In this document: in pieces, positions 50,637-60,268 of the stretch
How positions within the stretch are numbered: the first letter of the stretch is position 1
Layout: each line of letters begins with the position of its first letter
Assembly (NCBI GenBank): GCA_015059785.1
Contig: SUZS01000003.1
Span: 1-64,000, forward strand
Length of the DNA: 64,000 nt
Source: Rikenellaceae bacterium
GTDB taxonomy: Bacteria; Bacteroidota; Bacteroidia; Bacteroidales; Rikenellaceae
Direction: 5' to 3'
Position numbers and translations under genes: made by a program
Notes under the pieces: model-generated
The model's database searches: none
Told to the model about the DNA's origin: nothing
What the model saw: only the letters and a program-made list of their open reading frames with translations

Positions 50637-52625
50637 ATGAAGAAGATTTTTAGTTTGGCAAGCCTGATGCTTGCTGCGTCAATGATTTTTGTGGCGTGTG
50701 GAACAGACCCTGTAGATAACCCTACGGAGGAGCCTACACCGACCCCAACGCCAGATGTTGAGGAGCCAGCCTTTCCAGAGGCTGTGACCGCGACTGTGGC
50801 ACCCGGAAGTGAGTATACCCTTGCTATTGAGCCAAATATGGCGTGGGAGGTCAGTGTGCCAGAGGCTACAGCGGCTTATTTCCACATTAAGAGTGGCGAA
50901 AATGCTGTCTACACCCTTCGTGGCGAGGCCGGTAAGCACAATGTGGTTATTGCAGTTGCTGATGTTGAGGAGTTTGACGCTGACCGTGTATGTGAGGTGA
51001 CAATGAAGATGCAGTCTAAAACTAAGACCATTGCAACCCTTACACTTGCCCGCAAGGCGCGCGAGATGAAGATTTACCCTGTTGTGGTTGAGAATAACGC
51101 CTTTAGTTACGCAACAGAGGGCGAGCTAATCTATTCCTATCAGACCACAGAGGTTACTGCCGAGGGTGTGAAGATGATTTGGCCAGAGGAGATGGCACTC
51201 TACTCTACCCGCGTGAAGGTTGAGAGCAACTTTAACTGGATTGTAGATGGCGCGCCAGAGTGGATTGCACCTATTGAGGGCGGCGCAGCTGGTACAACAG
51301 AGCTCTGGATAAAGGGCAATGCGGCCAAATATCCGATGACCGAGCAGAGCGCTGTGCTACGCTTTGTAGATGCAGCAGCAGTAGATAAGGAGGCGATGAG
51401 CCTTAAGGTGGCTATCCCTGCGGCTACAGAGATATTTATGGTTGACGGAACGACCGAGAAGACAGAGTTTAACTATCAGGGTATGGTCTACAACACTATG
51501 ATTGGCGAGTATGTTGAGGGTGGCGTGAATGCAACGGTTACCGCTGTAGATGGCTCGGCTGTTGTTGCTGTAGAGTTTACCGAGACTGCGGGCCTTGTTC
51601 AGCCTACACTCGCCCCTGCTTGGCTTACGCTGGACTATGCAGCGTGGGATGCAACGGACGATAGCGTTATCCAGAGCCGTAGCCTTACAATCACTGCCGC
51701 TGTAAATGAGGGTGCTGCGCGTAAGGCAACGGTGCTTGTCCTTCCACAGAGCGTGGCTACAAACGATGTAGATGTTATCGCTGTAAATGGCGAGATAACT
51801 GCTGACTATCAGCAGTATATTGCCACTGTCGTGGAGCAGGCGGGCGACCCGGGCTCTATAGAGATTGTTGGCGAGCAGACTATGGAGGCTAATGGTGGAA
51901 GTATTGAGCCACTGGACGCTTCACACTGGATTTTTAGCAGCTTTGCTACAGCAAAGGTTGGCTACGATGTGCTCTACACCTCACAGTGGGCATATGAGGA
52001 TTGGTATGTCAATGTTGTGCGCCCATATACAGAGATTAAGTGCTACTCATTTGACGCTGCGGGCGCAATGGTAGAGCTTACAGGCAGTACTGCGTGGATT
52101 ACAACTACCGTTTTTGGTACCGCTTCCGAAAAGGTGCGCATTGTTATGGATGCAACAAAGCCTACGGCTGCACAGTCAAAGAATGCTCTTACTGGCGACT
52201 TTGAGGGTGTTGTGACCTTTGCCGATGCAGATGGCGTCTTTGCGCTCATCTTCTGTAGGTATAACGAGTCTGCGGCACAGCAATCTACGGGCGTGGCGTT
52301 TAGCTATCCAGAGTATGCGGCACAGCAGAACTCAACACTCGTAGAGCTTACCTCAGGTGACCTCTATACAAAGTACGCCTCTTATGGCGAGAAGGTCTAC
52401 CACCTAACATTTACAACCGCTACACCAAACCTCTCTATGCTCAAGGGCCTACCACAGGAGTGGGGCTATATTGATGAAGCTGATAAGAGCTGGCTGAGCT
52501 ACGAGTATAGCGATGAGAATCAGATGATTTTGATGAATGCCCAGACAGGAAACGGCAAGACTGGTGCTCTACAGTTTGGTCAGGGCAAGATAGTACTTAT
52601 TTGTACACTCAACATTGCTCAGTAA
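50637..52625 (+). CDS. Large multi-domain surface lipoprotein with Ig-like/BACON-like modules
   Basis: About 662 residues with lipobox (FVAC, about residue 21) followed by an acidic Pro/Thr-rich linker (PTEEPTPTPTPDVEEPA). The rest is beta-rich, with recurring BACON-like patterns of about 100-120 residues (AIEPNMAWEVSVP; VESNFNWIVDGAPEWI; PAWLTLDYAAW; TGSTAWITT). I do not recognise a catalytic domain. I start at the ATG at 50637 (MKKIFSLASLML), 13 bases after the previous gene, not 50571. A surface binding or display protein is likely but unproven. Confidence 0.7.
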   Translation: MKKIFSLASLMLAASMIFVACGTDPVDNPTEEPTPTPTPDVEEPAFPEAVTATVAPGSEYTLAIEPNMAWEVSVPEATAAYFHIKSGENAVYTLRGEAGKHNVVIAVADVEEFDADRVCEVTMKMQSKTKTIATLTLARKAREMKIYPVVVENNAFSYATEGELIYSYQTTEVTAEGVKMIWPEEMALYSTRVKVESNFNWIVDGAPEWIAPIEGGAAGTTELWIKGNAAKYPMTEQSAVLRFVDAAAVDKEAMSLKVAIPAATEIFMVDGTTEKTEFNYQGMVYNTMIGEYVEGGVNATVTAVDGSAVVAVEFTETAGLVQPTLAPAWLTLDYAAWDATDDSVIQSRSLTITAAVNEGAARKATVLVLPQSVATNDVDVIAVNGEITADYQQYIATVVEQAGDPGSIEIVGEQTMEANGGSIEPLDASHWIFSSFATAKVGYDVLYTSQWAYEDWYVNVVRPYTEIKCYSFDAAGAMVELTGSTAWITTTVFGTASEKVRIVMDATKPTAAQSKNALTGDFEGVVTFADADGVFALIFCRYNESAAQQSTGVAFSYPEYAAQQNSTLVELTSGDLYTKYASYGEKVYHLTFTTATPNLSMLKGLPQEWGYIDEADKSWLSYEYSDENQMILMNAQTGNGKTGALQFGQGKIVLICTLNIAQ

Positions 52626-55264
52626 TGAATAGACTACTTTTAATACTATCCGCACTTATCATTGCGTTAGGCTGTACGAAAAGTGAGCCTGACTATCGCA
52701 ATGATGACTATGGATTTGCACAGTTCAAACTCTACAAGCAGGCCAGCTATGGCACTCGCGCAGTAAAACCTACGCTTGACTATCTTGCTGAGGCTTGTAA
52801 AGTCAAAGTTACGCTCGGCTACGGCGAGACGACCCTTGCTCAGACCCTTACGCTCTACTCTGTAGAGGGTGGTGCAGAGTTCGGTCTGCGCTCGGATAAG
52901 CTGCAACTGCTTACGGGCGAGTATCGCCTTGTGGCATTCTCTCTCTATGATACGGCGGACGAGTTAATCTATGCCGGCACGCCAGAGGCTGAGAGCGTTT
53001 TTACAGTTACCAGTGGCGGACTTACTGTCCACGACATTACCGTAAAGGTTGCCCAGCGTGGTAGTGCGCGCTTTACGCTCAAGAAGGCAAAGGAGGATTT
53101 CTCTAACGCTCCAACACGCGCCGTTGCTCGCCAGTATACCTTTGACGAGATTAAGTATGTGACTCTTACCGTAGGTCAGGTGCTTCAGTCGGGTAGCGTG
53201 ACAAACCCTATAAAGATTGAAAAGCTGCCTGCAAAGTTCTCAATGCACTTTGACGAGGATAATGAGATGAGTAGTGTTGAGGGATACCGCACATCGACTG
53301 TAGCCTGCGACTCGCTCGTTTCGCTGCCTGCGGCAAAGTATCGCGTAGTGGCATACGAGACCTACGACAGCGGTAAAAATCTACTTGAGAGCAATGCCTC
53401 TCCAAAGCTCTCGGAGTTTACTGTTGAGGATAACAAGACAACTCAGGCGGATGTGCGCGTGACACTCTACCAGAGCGATGAGTATCTAAAGGACTACTAC
53501 GCTCTGTATGAGATTTGGAAGAGCCTTGATGGCGAAAATTGGAGCTATGTGGGCGAGAACTTCCCTCGTGGAGCAAATTGGGAGTTTAACAAAGACCCAG
53601 ACTTGTGGGGTGATCAGCCAGGTGTGCAGTTGCACTCTAATGGTCGCGTGGCAAAGATAGATATCAGTGGCTTTGCCTTCCGTGGCGACCTCTCGCCAGC
53701 TATTGGCCAGCTGACAGAGCTTATAGAGCTCTATCTGGGTACGCACAACGATACAAACCTTATCTCCTACGACCCTACGCTTGATAGCAGCAAGAGTCTG
53801 TCGGAGCGTAACCGTACACGCCTTCAGAGTCACGGAGAGTATCTTCGCATTATACACCCTGCAACGCAGTTTGCCGAGCCTTGCGCCCGCGCACTTGCCG
53901 AGAACAATATCCACATCGCAGCAACATCGCTCTACGATACTATGTCAGAGGGCGATATTATAGACCGCAAGAGTGGAGAGCAGAGAATCCGTAAGATGGA
54001 TACCAACCACGGCACAATGTGCAATGGACTAAGGTCTCTGCCAGCAGAGATAGGTAAATTGACAAAGTTGCAGTACCTCTTTATTGCCAATGGCGCGCTT
54101 GAAACACTGCCAGAGGAGGTCGGGGAGCTTGTCTCTTGTACCGACTTTGAGCTTTATAACTGCTCAAAGCTCAAGCAATTCCCTCTGCAGATTGCCCGTA
54201 TGCCAGAGCTTGTATCTATCAATATCTCAAACAATAGTCAGTGGAGTGCCGAGCAGATTTATGCAGGTATGGATGCTATTGCTCGCGGCGCATCAAAGGA
54301 GAAGATTCAGATTCTCTATGCCCGCCAGAATAGCCTTGAGGAGCTGCCAGAGTCATTTAAGAATATGACAAAGATTTCGCTCCTTGACCTTGCCTATAAC
54401 AAGATTTCAAAGGTCTATCCGTTAGGCAAAAATGTCTCTCCAGTGCAGTTATACCTCGACAATAACCTGCTTGAGACGCTGCCAGCCGATAGCGAGGGCT
54501 ATTTCTGCGGTTATGCCGACTCGGAGGCCTTCTCGGTAAGGTATAATCGTCTGAAGAAGGTGCCAAACATCTTCTCGGCAAAGAGTAGCTCGCCACTCAC
54601 ATCTGTAGACTTCTCTGGTAACGATATTGATGGCTTTGAGGGCGAACAGGATGGTACATATCGCGGTATTAAGGTGGAGACGCTGACCCTTGCGCAGAAT
54701 CCGAAACTTACGAAGTATCCAAAGGCTCTTGCAACGACAAACTCTACAGTGGCATATATTATCCTTCGTGGATGTAATATAGACCAGATTCCAGAGGGTA
54801 GTTTTGAGTATGAAAATTCTATCTACCTGAACTCTCTCGATTTGTCGTATAACAACCTTACAGACCTGCCACGCGAGATGCACGCCGTCAACTTGCCGTA
54901 TCTCTATGGCGTGGAGCTGTCGTTCAACAACTTTGAGCACTTCCCATTTGAGCCGCTTGATAGCTCATATCTTACAGTGTTTGCCATTCGTAGTCAGCGA
55001 AATGCTGCGGGCGAGCGCTGCTTAAGAGAGTGGCCAGAGGGTATTTTCAACCATAAGGGTCTGCGTGGCCTCTACCTCGGTTCAAATGACCTGCGCAAGA
55101 TTGAAGATACTATATCTACGCTGATTTACTACCTTGACATATCGGACAATCCAAACATCATTTTTGATGCTACGGATATATGTTACGCATGGCAAGCAGG
55201 TGCTTATATACTTATTTATGACAAGTCGCAGACAATTCTTAACTGTGACGCAATGCTTGAGTAG
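52625..55264 (+). CDS. Leucine-rich repeat surface lipoprotein (DUF4458-like N-terminus)
   Basis: About 879 residues with lipobox (LGC, about residue 17). Residues about 30-290 form two related beta domains (YRLVAFSLYD and YRVVAYETYD segments), resembling the DUF4458 region of Bacteroidales LRR proteins. From about residue 300 the chain has an LRR adaptor-like segment (LYEIWKSLDGENWSY; GVQLHSNGRVAKIDISG) followed by many leucine-rich repeats of the LxxLxLxxNxLxxLP type (LYLDNNLLETLPADSEG; LDLSYNNLTDLPREM). The ATG at 52625 overlaps the previous stop by one base. Probably a protein-binding surface protein. Confidence 0.85.
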   Translation: MNRLLLILSALIIALGCTKSEPDYRNDDYGFAQFKLYKQASYGTRAVKPTLDYLAEACKVKVTLGYGETTLAQTLTLYSVEGGAEFGLRSDKLQLLTGEYRLVAFSLYDTADELIYAGTPEAESVFTVTSGGLTVHDITVKVAQRGSARFTLKKAKEDFSNAPTRAVARQYTFDEIKYVTLTVGQVLQSGSVTNPIKIEKLPAKFSMHFDEDNEMSSVEGYRTSTVACDSLVSLPAAKYRVVAYETYDSGKNLLESNASPKLSEFTVEDNKTTQADVRVTLYQSDEYLKDYYALYEIWKSLDGENWSYVGENFPRGANWEFNKDPDLWGDQPGVQLHSNGRVAKIDISGFAFRGDLSPAIGQLTELIELYLGTHNDTNLISYDPTLDSSKSLSERNRTRLQSHGEYLRIIHPATQFAEPCARALAENNIHIAATSLYDTMSEGDIIDRKSGEQRIRKMDTNHGTMCNGLRSLPAEIGKLTKLQYLFIANGALETLPEEVGELVSCTDFELYNCSKLKQFPLQIARMPELVSINISNNSQWSAEQIYAGMDAIARGASKEKIQILYARQNSLEELPESFKNMTKISLLDLAYNKISKVYPLGKNVSPVQLYLDNNLLETLPADSEGYFCGYADSEAFSVRYNRLKKVPNIFSAKSSSPLTSVDFSGNDIDGFEGEQDGTYRGIKVETLTLAQNPKLTKYPKALATTNSTVAYIILRGCNIDQIPEGSFEYENSIYLNSLDLSYNNLTDLPREMHAVNLPYLYGVELSFNNFEHFPFEPLDSSYLTVFAIRSQRNAAGERCLREWPEGIFNHKGLRGLYLGSNDLRKIEDTISTLIYYLDISDNPNIIFDATDICYAWQAGAYILIYDKSQTILNCDAMLE

Positions 55265-55265
55265 T

Positions 55266-56894
55266 ATGAGAAGAGGATTTCTATTTTTCGCCACAATGTC
55301 ACTACTTGTAGCTTGTGGCACAGATACGACTGAGAGTGCCTTTTCAACCGAGGGCATAGAGTTCGATGTTGAGGCAGCGGGCGGCGTTGTGACAAAGACA
55401 ATCACCTCGTCAAACCGCTGGATAGCCTCTACAGACAACCAGTGGATTACAGTATCGCCTGCCAATGGACACTCAACAACAGAGTGTAACTTTATCATTG
55501 ATTCGGCCCTTACAACAACACCTCGCCGTGGAGTAGTTATTATTGAGAACCTTGACACTTGGGAGCAACGACAGATTGTAGTCAACCAGAAGGGATTTGA
55601 TTATACCATTGAACTTGAGCAGCCAAAAGTAGAGATAGCAAACTACGACCGCCTTGATAGTCGATATTTTGATGTTACGGTAAAGTCAAATATTGACTTT
55701 GAGGTCGCTATTCCAGACAACGCCGGTTGGCTCAGTAGCGAGCGACACCACCTTGACCTTAACCGAGGTGCTCGCCCACGCACAACGACTGTTCGCTTTA
55801 AGTGGGATATCAACACCTCGCCAAAGGAGCGACTTGCACAGGTTGTCTTCCGCCCAAAGGGCGAGGTTGCGCTCGCCCATCAGGATAATCTGAATGTTAC
55901 ACAGCAGGCTGCCGAGCCAATCGTTCCAGATAGCCGTGCGGGCGACTCTGTGGCACTGCTCTCTATCTCTCGCACACTGCAAACTATGGCTTCGTGGGAT
56001 GCTTCACAGCCTATGGAGATGTGGGACAATGTTGTTCTGTGGGATAAGAGTATGAAGGGGTGTACAGATGATATGGTAGGCCGTGTGCGTAGCGCAGAGT
56101 TCTACTTCTTCAATATCAAGGAGCCTATGCCGTATGAGGTGCGTTACCTAACGGCTGCCGAGGAGCTATATTTCTTCGGAAATACAAACACCTTCCTCCT
56201 TAGCCTTGACTTGGGAGATGATATCTCGGAGTTGACACAGCTCAAGAGACTCACTGTGGGTAGTTATGGACTTACTTCGCTTCCAAAGAGCCTTGCAAAG
56301 CTGAAGAATCTGGAGCATCTTAATGTCAGCTCAAATAACTTCCAGACAGTTCCAGAGGTGCTTACAAAGGAGAATTTTCCTAAACTTCGTACGCTTATTC
56401 TCAATGCCAATCAGCGTAGCGTGGTCACTGATTTAAGTAATACCGTGCGTACAGACTTGGGAGGTTTTATTGACGAGCAGACATTCCCAGTGGACCTTAT
56501 TAAGTGGGATTTGGATACCCTTGTGCTCTCGGTAAACTATCTACAGGGTACACTTCCGACCTTTGAGGATGACGACACGGTGCCATACTATACGCAGGAG
56601 GAGATTGATGCAGTAGACTCGCTGCCGCAGATTCTTGTAGACCGCAAGATTAAGAAGGTTATGCCTTCGTGCAAGCGATTCTCAATAAATCATAACCGCC
56701 TCTATGGCCGTTTGCCAGATTGGTTGCTCTACCACCCTGCGCTTGATATGTGGATTCCATATAGCCTTGTCTTCCCACAGGAGGGAAGAGCAAAGAATGG
56801 TACACTTGCCGTCTTTGAGAATGAGCCATCAAATATGGACTACTATTATAAGGAGTATACAACAAAGAAAAAACCGATGGAAGATGAAGAGTAG
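55266..56894 (+). CDS. BACON-domain leucine-rich repeat lipoprotein
   Basis: About 542 residues with lipobox (LVAC, about residue 17). Residues about 28-115 look like a BACON domain (SSNRWIASTDNQWITVSPANG ... RQIVVNQKGF), with a second copy to about residue 215 ending LNVTQQA. LRRs follow (LYFFGNTNTFLLSLDLGDD; LKNLEHLNVSSNNFQTVP; LRTLILNANQ). I start at the ATG at 55266, one base after the previous stop. It pairs with the LRR lipoprotein upstream. A binding role for proteins or mucin-like ligands is inference. Confidence 0.85.
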   Translation: MRRGFLFFATMSLLVACGTDTTESAFSTEGIEFDVEAAGGVVTKTITSSNRWIASTDNQWITVSPANGHSTTECNFIIDSALTTTPRRGVVIIENLDTWEQRQIVVNQKGFDYTIELEQPKVEIANYDRLDSRYFDVTVKSNIDFEVAIPDNAGWLSSERHHLDLNRGARPRTTTVRFKWDINTSPKERLAQVVFRPKGEVALAHQDNLNVTQQAAEPIVPDSRAGDSVALLSISRTLQTMASWDASQPMEMWDNVVLWDKSMKGCTDDMVGRVRSAEFYFFNIKEPMPYEVRYLTAAEELYFFGNTNTFLLSLDLGDDISELTQLKRLTVGSYGLTSLPKSLAKLKNLEHLNVSSNNFQTVPEVLTKENFPKLRTLILNANQRSVVTDLSNTVRTDLGGFIDEQTFPVDLIKWDLDTLVLSVNYLQGTLPTFEDDDTVPYYTQEEIDAVDSLPQILVDRKIKKVMPSCKRFSINHNRLYGRLPDWLLYHPALDMWIPYSLVFPQEGRAKNGTLAVFENEPSNMDYYYKEYTTKKKPMEDEE

Positions 56895-58890
56895 ACTATT
56901 TTATATACTAACCCTGCTGCTTATTTTTGCCTCTTGCAGTAGATTTGAGGAGCAGAGCGTAACTACCACTCCAGCACCATATACGGCGGATGAGATACTT
57001 GTAAAGTTCACTGAGCAGGTGGCGCAGATGATTGCCGAGGCTGGTGTTGAGGGTAGTCGCGTAACTCGCAGTGGCGATATAGAGTTAGACGAGGTGCTTG
57101 AGACTATCGGCACTTGCACTATTGAGCGCGTCTTTGCTGTAGATAGCTCTGCTGAGGAGCGAACAGTAGAGAGTGGACTTAACCTTTGGTATGTGGTCCG
57201 CTTTGATAGTAGTAAAACTCCTGTAGAGGATGTTGCTCGCCGCTTTGCCCGCCTTGGTCAGGTGCAGAAGGTGGATGTTAATAGAACAGTGAAGCGTAAC
57301 TATACACACCGAGCAACACCTCTGCCACAGAGTAAGTTAGATGTCGCTATGGCGGCTACTCGCACAAGTGTAACCGACCCGCTACTCCCTGCACAGTGGA
57401 ATCTGATTAACAGCGGCGACCTATTTGTTAAGGATGGCGTTGTAAAGAGTGTTAAGGATGCCGATGTGCAGTGTCAGGGCGCGTGGGAGAAGTGTACGGG
57501 CGACAGTAGTGTTGTTGTGGCAGTGCTTGATGAGGGTATCTTTGTAGAGCACCCAGACCTGTTGCCAAATATGTGGGTAAACGAGGGCGAGAGACTACAC
57601 TCGGATGTAGATGCCGACGGTAATGGCTATAAGGGCGATGTATACGGCTACAACTTTGTGCATCAGTCAGGTAAGATTGTCTGGGATGATGCCTACGACT
57701 CTGGTCACGGAACGCATGTGGCGGGTGTAATCTCGGCAGTGAATAGTAACGGCATTGGCATTAGCTCTATCGCTGGTGGCAATGGAAGCGAGAATAGCGG
57801 TGTGAAGATTATGTGCTGCCAGATATTCTCTGGAAATGTGGCAACAAGCATCCTTTCGACTGTCCGCGCAATAAAGTATGCGGCAGATAATGGTGCAGTG
57901 GTGCTTCAGTGTAGCTGGGGATATGTATCTCCTTGTGCAAATGTCTACGACTGGGGTGCTGCGGGCTTTGGCTCAAAGGAGGAGTGGATAGCCGGCTCGC
58001 CACTTGAGCGCGAGGCTCTGGAGTATTTTACCCACTATGCGGGCTCGGCAAATGGCACTGTTGAGGGCGGTATAGCTGTCTTTGCGGGTGGTAATGAGAG
58101 TGCTGCGGCTGCGGGTTATCCGGGTGCTGCTGAGGAGTATATCTCTGTGGCGGCCACAGCGGCGGACTTTACCCCTGCCGTATATACAAACTATGGCACA
58201 GGAACTACTATCTCTGCTCCTGGTGGTGATCAGGACTACTACTATGAGTATGTAGACAGTGAGCATAACTATGGCGAGGTGGGCTGTATTCTCTCTACAC
58301 TGCCTTACCATATCGCGCCAAGCGGATATGGATATATGGAGGGTACATCTATGGCTTGCCCACATGTGTCGGGCGTGGTGGCATTGGGTATAAGTTACGC
58401 TACACAGCTGCGCAAGCACTTTACCGCTACAGAGATTAAAAACCTACTCGTTCAGAGTACAGTTGATATTGACAGCTACTTTGTCGGCACAAAGAGATAC
58501 TGCCGTTATGTTGCCGATGTAGGCCCAATTCAGCCTATGCAGATAAATATGGCGGACTATCGTGGCGGTATGGGCGGACAGGTAAATGCCGAGGCCTTCC
58601 TTGCAGCTATTGAGGGTGCGGGCGTAGATATGCGCTTCCCGAACATATATGTTGCAACAGATCGTCAGGTGGCTGTTGCCCCTGCCAGATACTTTAAGGG
58701 GGATAACCAGACCTTTGCGGTGACTATTGCCGATACTGAGGTGGCAAGTGTTACTAAGAGCGGGGCTATGCTTGTTTTCAAGGGTCTTAAGAGTGGCTCT
58801 ACTGCGGCGACAATCACGGCGAGTGGTGGTAGCAGCCAGACATTTACAATCACAGTTCGCCGTGGTGCAAACGATAACGGTTGGCTGTAA
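56884..58890 (+). CDS. Subtilisin-like S8 family serine protease, lipoprotein
   Basis: About 668 residues with lipobox (FASC, about residue 18). A prodomain-like segment (about residues 30-130; ADEILVKFTEQVAQMIAEAG) precedes the S8 catalytic domain with Asp (VVVAVLDEGIFVEHPDL), His (DSGHGTHVAGVIS) and Ser (GTSMACPHVSGVVAL). The oxyanion Asn lies in FAGGNESAAAAGYPG. A C-terminal Ig-like module (about 580-668) follows. All catalytic residues are intact. The ATG at 56884 overlaps the previous gene by 11 bases. It probably cuts proteins at the cell surface or periplasm to feed the SusCD pair. Confidence 0.93.
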   Translation: MKSRLFYILTLLLIFASCSRFEEQSVTTTPAPYTADEILVKFTEQVAQMIAEAGVEGSRVTRSGDIELDEVLETIGTCTIERVFAVDSSAEERTVESGLNLWYVVRFDSSKTPVEDVARRFARLGQVQKVDVNRTVKRNYTHRATPLPQSKLDVAMAATRTSVTDPLLPAQWNLINSGDLFVKDGVVKSVKDADVQCQGAWEKCTGDSSVVVAVLDEGIFVEHPDLLPNMWVNEGERLHSDVDADGNGYKGDVYGYNFVHQSGKIVWDDAYDSGHGTHVAGVISAVNSNGIGISSIAGGNGSENSGVKIMCCQIFSGNVATSILSTVRAIKYAADNGAVVLQCSWGYVSPCANVYDWGAAGFGSKEEWIAGSPLEREALEYFTHYAGSANGTVEGGIAVFAGGNESAAAAGYPGAAEEYISVAATAADFTPAVYTNYGTGTTISAPGGDQDYYYEYVDSEHNYGEVGCILSTLPYHIAPSGYGYMEGTSMACPHVSGVVALGISYATQLRKHFTATEIKNLLVQSTVDIDSYFVGTKRYCRYVADVGPIQPMQINMADYRGGMGGQVNAEAFLAAIEGAGVDMRFPNIYVATDRQVAVAPARYFKGDNQTFAVTIADTEVASVTKSGAMLVFKGLKSGSTAATITASGGSSQTFTITVRRGANDNGWL

Positions 58891-59615
58891 TGCGTAATTT
58901 TCTAACCCTTATACTCAGCCTTGTTTGGGCTGGTGCGGTGGCGCAGATACGCCTTGTGCCAAGGTCGGTGCTTGATAGCATTGCAAACCCTCGGACCGTA
59001 AAGACTGCGCTTGTTGTGGAGCAGCAGAGAGTTGATTTTGGACGCTTAACGGAGGCAGATAAGGTAGAGTATAGGGTGGCCGTGAAAAATGTCGGCACAG
59101 AGACGATGACCTACCGTACAGTGCCCTCCTGCCGCTGTCTTAAGGTGACGGATGGTGTAGTTCGGGCAGGCGAGAGTGGCGAGATAGTTATATCTTTCTC
59201 GGGCAAAGGTCTGCCAGGACCCTTTACCCATATGGTATCTGTCTATGCTGCCGATATGACAACACCTACAGCCGTTATTTGGGTTAGGGGCTATGTTAAA
59301 GCGGGTAGAGACCACCGAGGTGAATACTACCCATACACTTGCGGAGCGTTGCTACTTCGTCAGCCAGGCGTAAAGATTAGGAGTAATTCTATTGAGTGCA
59401 TTGCTTGTATGAATAACAGCGATAGGGCTGTGACAATAACACAAGATAGCCTGCTTTCGTCTGCGGGTATAGAGGCCTGTACCTATCCAAGGACTCTGCA
59501 GGCGGGCCAAGAGGGCGATTTGCTTATTTCGATTCGTGGACAGAAGCAGCAGAATATGAAACTATTTATAGTGGGGGAGTATGCACCCTCAAAACGAGAG
59601 ATAAAAATTGAGTAA
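58890..59615 (+). CDS. DUF1573 family periplasmic protein
   Basis: A 241-residue protein with a signal peptide (MRNFLTLILSLVWAGAVAQ) but no lipobox. The DUF1573/ASPM-SPD-2-Hydin-like immunoglobulin fold shows in DFGRLTEADKVEYRVAVKNVGTETM, PSCRCLKVTDGVVRAGESGEIVISF and the terminal AGQEGDLLISIRGQ repeat region, suggesting two Ig-like units. Start ATG at 58890 overlaps the protease stop by one base. Role in the operon unknown; probably structural or chaperone-like. Confidence 0.82.
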   Translation: MRNFLTLILSLVWAGAVAQIRLVPRSVLDSIANPRTVKTALVVEQQRVDFGRLTEADKVEYRVAVKNVGTETMTYRTVPSCRCLKVTDGVVRAGESGEIVISFSGKGLPGPFTHMVSVYAADMTTPTAVIWVRGYVKAGRDHRGEYYPYTCGALLLRQPGVKIRSNSIECIACMNNSDRAVTITQDSLLSSAGIEACTYPRTLQAGQEGDLLISIRGQKQQNMKLFIVGEYAPSKREIKIE

Positions 59616-59616
59616 T

Positions 59617-60069
59617 ATGAGACGATACATTACACTACTTTTTGCGGCACTGGCACTCTGCTCGTGCGTGAAAAATGAGGCAGAGCAGGGAGAGCCTTTA
59701 GTAGATGTTACACCAGTAAATCTTGCTGGCGTGTGGGAGCTGACAAGTTTTGACAATGGCGCAACGCTGCAAGAGGGGGATTATGTCTACATCAGTTTTG
59801 AGCTTACCGACCGCGCCTATACTATCTACCAGAATATTGGCACGATGTATGGCGAAAAGCGTAGCGGACACTACTTTGTAGATACCGACCCTATGCTTGG
59901 TGCGGTGATTCGCGGAAACTATGGCACCGATGAGTACAACTTTTTTGACTGGTCGCACCGCTACAAGGTGGAACTCAGGGCCTCAACAATGCGCTGGACA
60001 GCTACAGACGATAGCCAGAATGTGTCGGTATATACCCGCATTGAGAGCCTACCAGATGCTCTGCGGTAA
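59617..60069 (+). CDS. Small lipocalin-like lipoprotein
   Basis: A 150-residue lipoprotein with lipobox (LCSC, about residue 17). After a short linker the sequence LAGVWELTSFDNGATLQEGDYVYISFEL... follows the lipocalin-like beta-barrel pattern of small Bacteroidales lipoproteins. I start at the ATG at 59617, one base after the previous stop. Last intact gene of the operon. Confidence 0.68.
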   Translation: MRRYITLLFAALALCSCVKNEAEQGEPLVDVTPVNLAGVWELTSFDNGATLQEGDYVYISFELTDRAYTIYQNIGTMYGEKRSGHYFVDTDPMLGAVIRGNYGTDEYNFFDWSHRYKVELRASTMRWTATDDSQNVSVYTRIESLPDALR

Positions 60070-60094
60070 TCAACAACCTTAAACTTTTAATATT

Positions 60095-60187
60095 ATTAAA
60101 CGACTAACCCTTTTAGCACTGCTTGTTGTGGCATACGCAGCTACAACAGCACAGAATGTACAGCTTCACTACGACTCTTGCCGCTAA
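60095..60187 (+). pseudogene. Truncated signal-peptide remnant (DUF5020-like)
   Basis: In frame from ATT AAA CGA the sequence reads (I)KRLTLLALLVVAYAATTAQ, a good signal peptide, then NVQLHYDSCR and a stop. The mature start QNVQLHYD resembles DUF5020-type Bacteroidales proteins (from memory). The codon where Met is expected is ATT, and the protein stops after about 30 residues, 27 bases before a terminator. It looks like the 5' relic of a deleted gene. Alternatively a tiny peptide using a rare ATT start. Confidence 0.5.
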
Positions 60188-60213
60188 GTGGACTTTCTAA
60201 TGCTACAATATCC

Positions 60214-60252
60214 AAAAAAATAAGCACCGCTTTGGACGGTGCTTATTTTTTT
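60214..60252. terminator. Bidirectional terminator closing the SusCD-protease operon
   Basis: A perfect 16-bp inverted repeat (60214-60229 / 60237-60252) with a 7-base loop. The arm is A7 then TAAGCACCG, so both strands end in T7. It serves the operon on the plus strand and the GDPD gene on the minus strand. Confidence 0.93.
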
Positions 60253-60268
60253 GCGTACTCTGTTAAGA

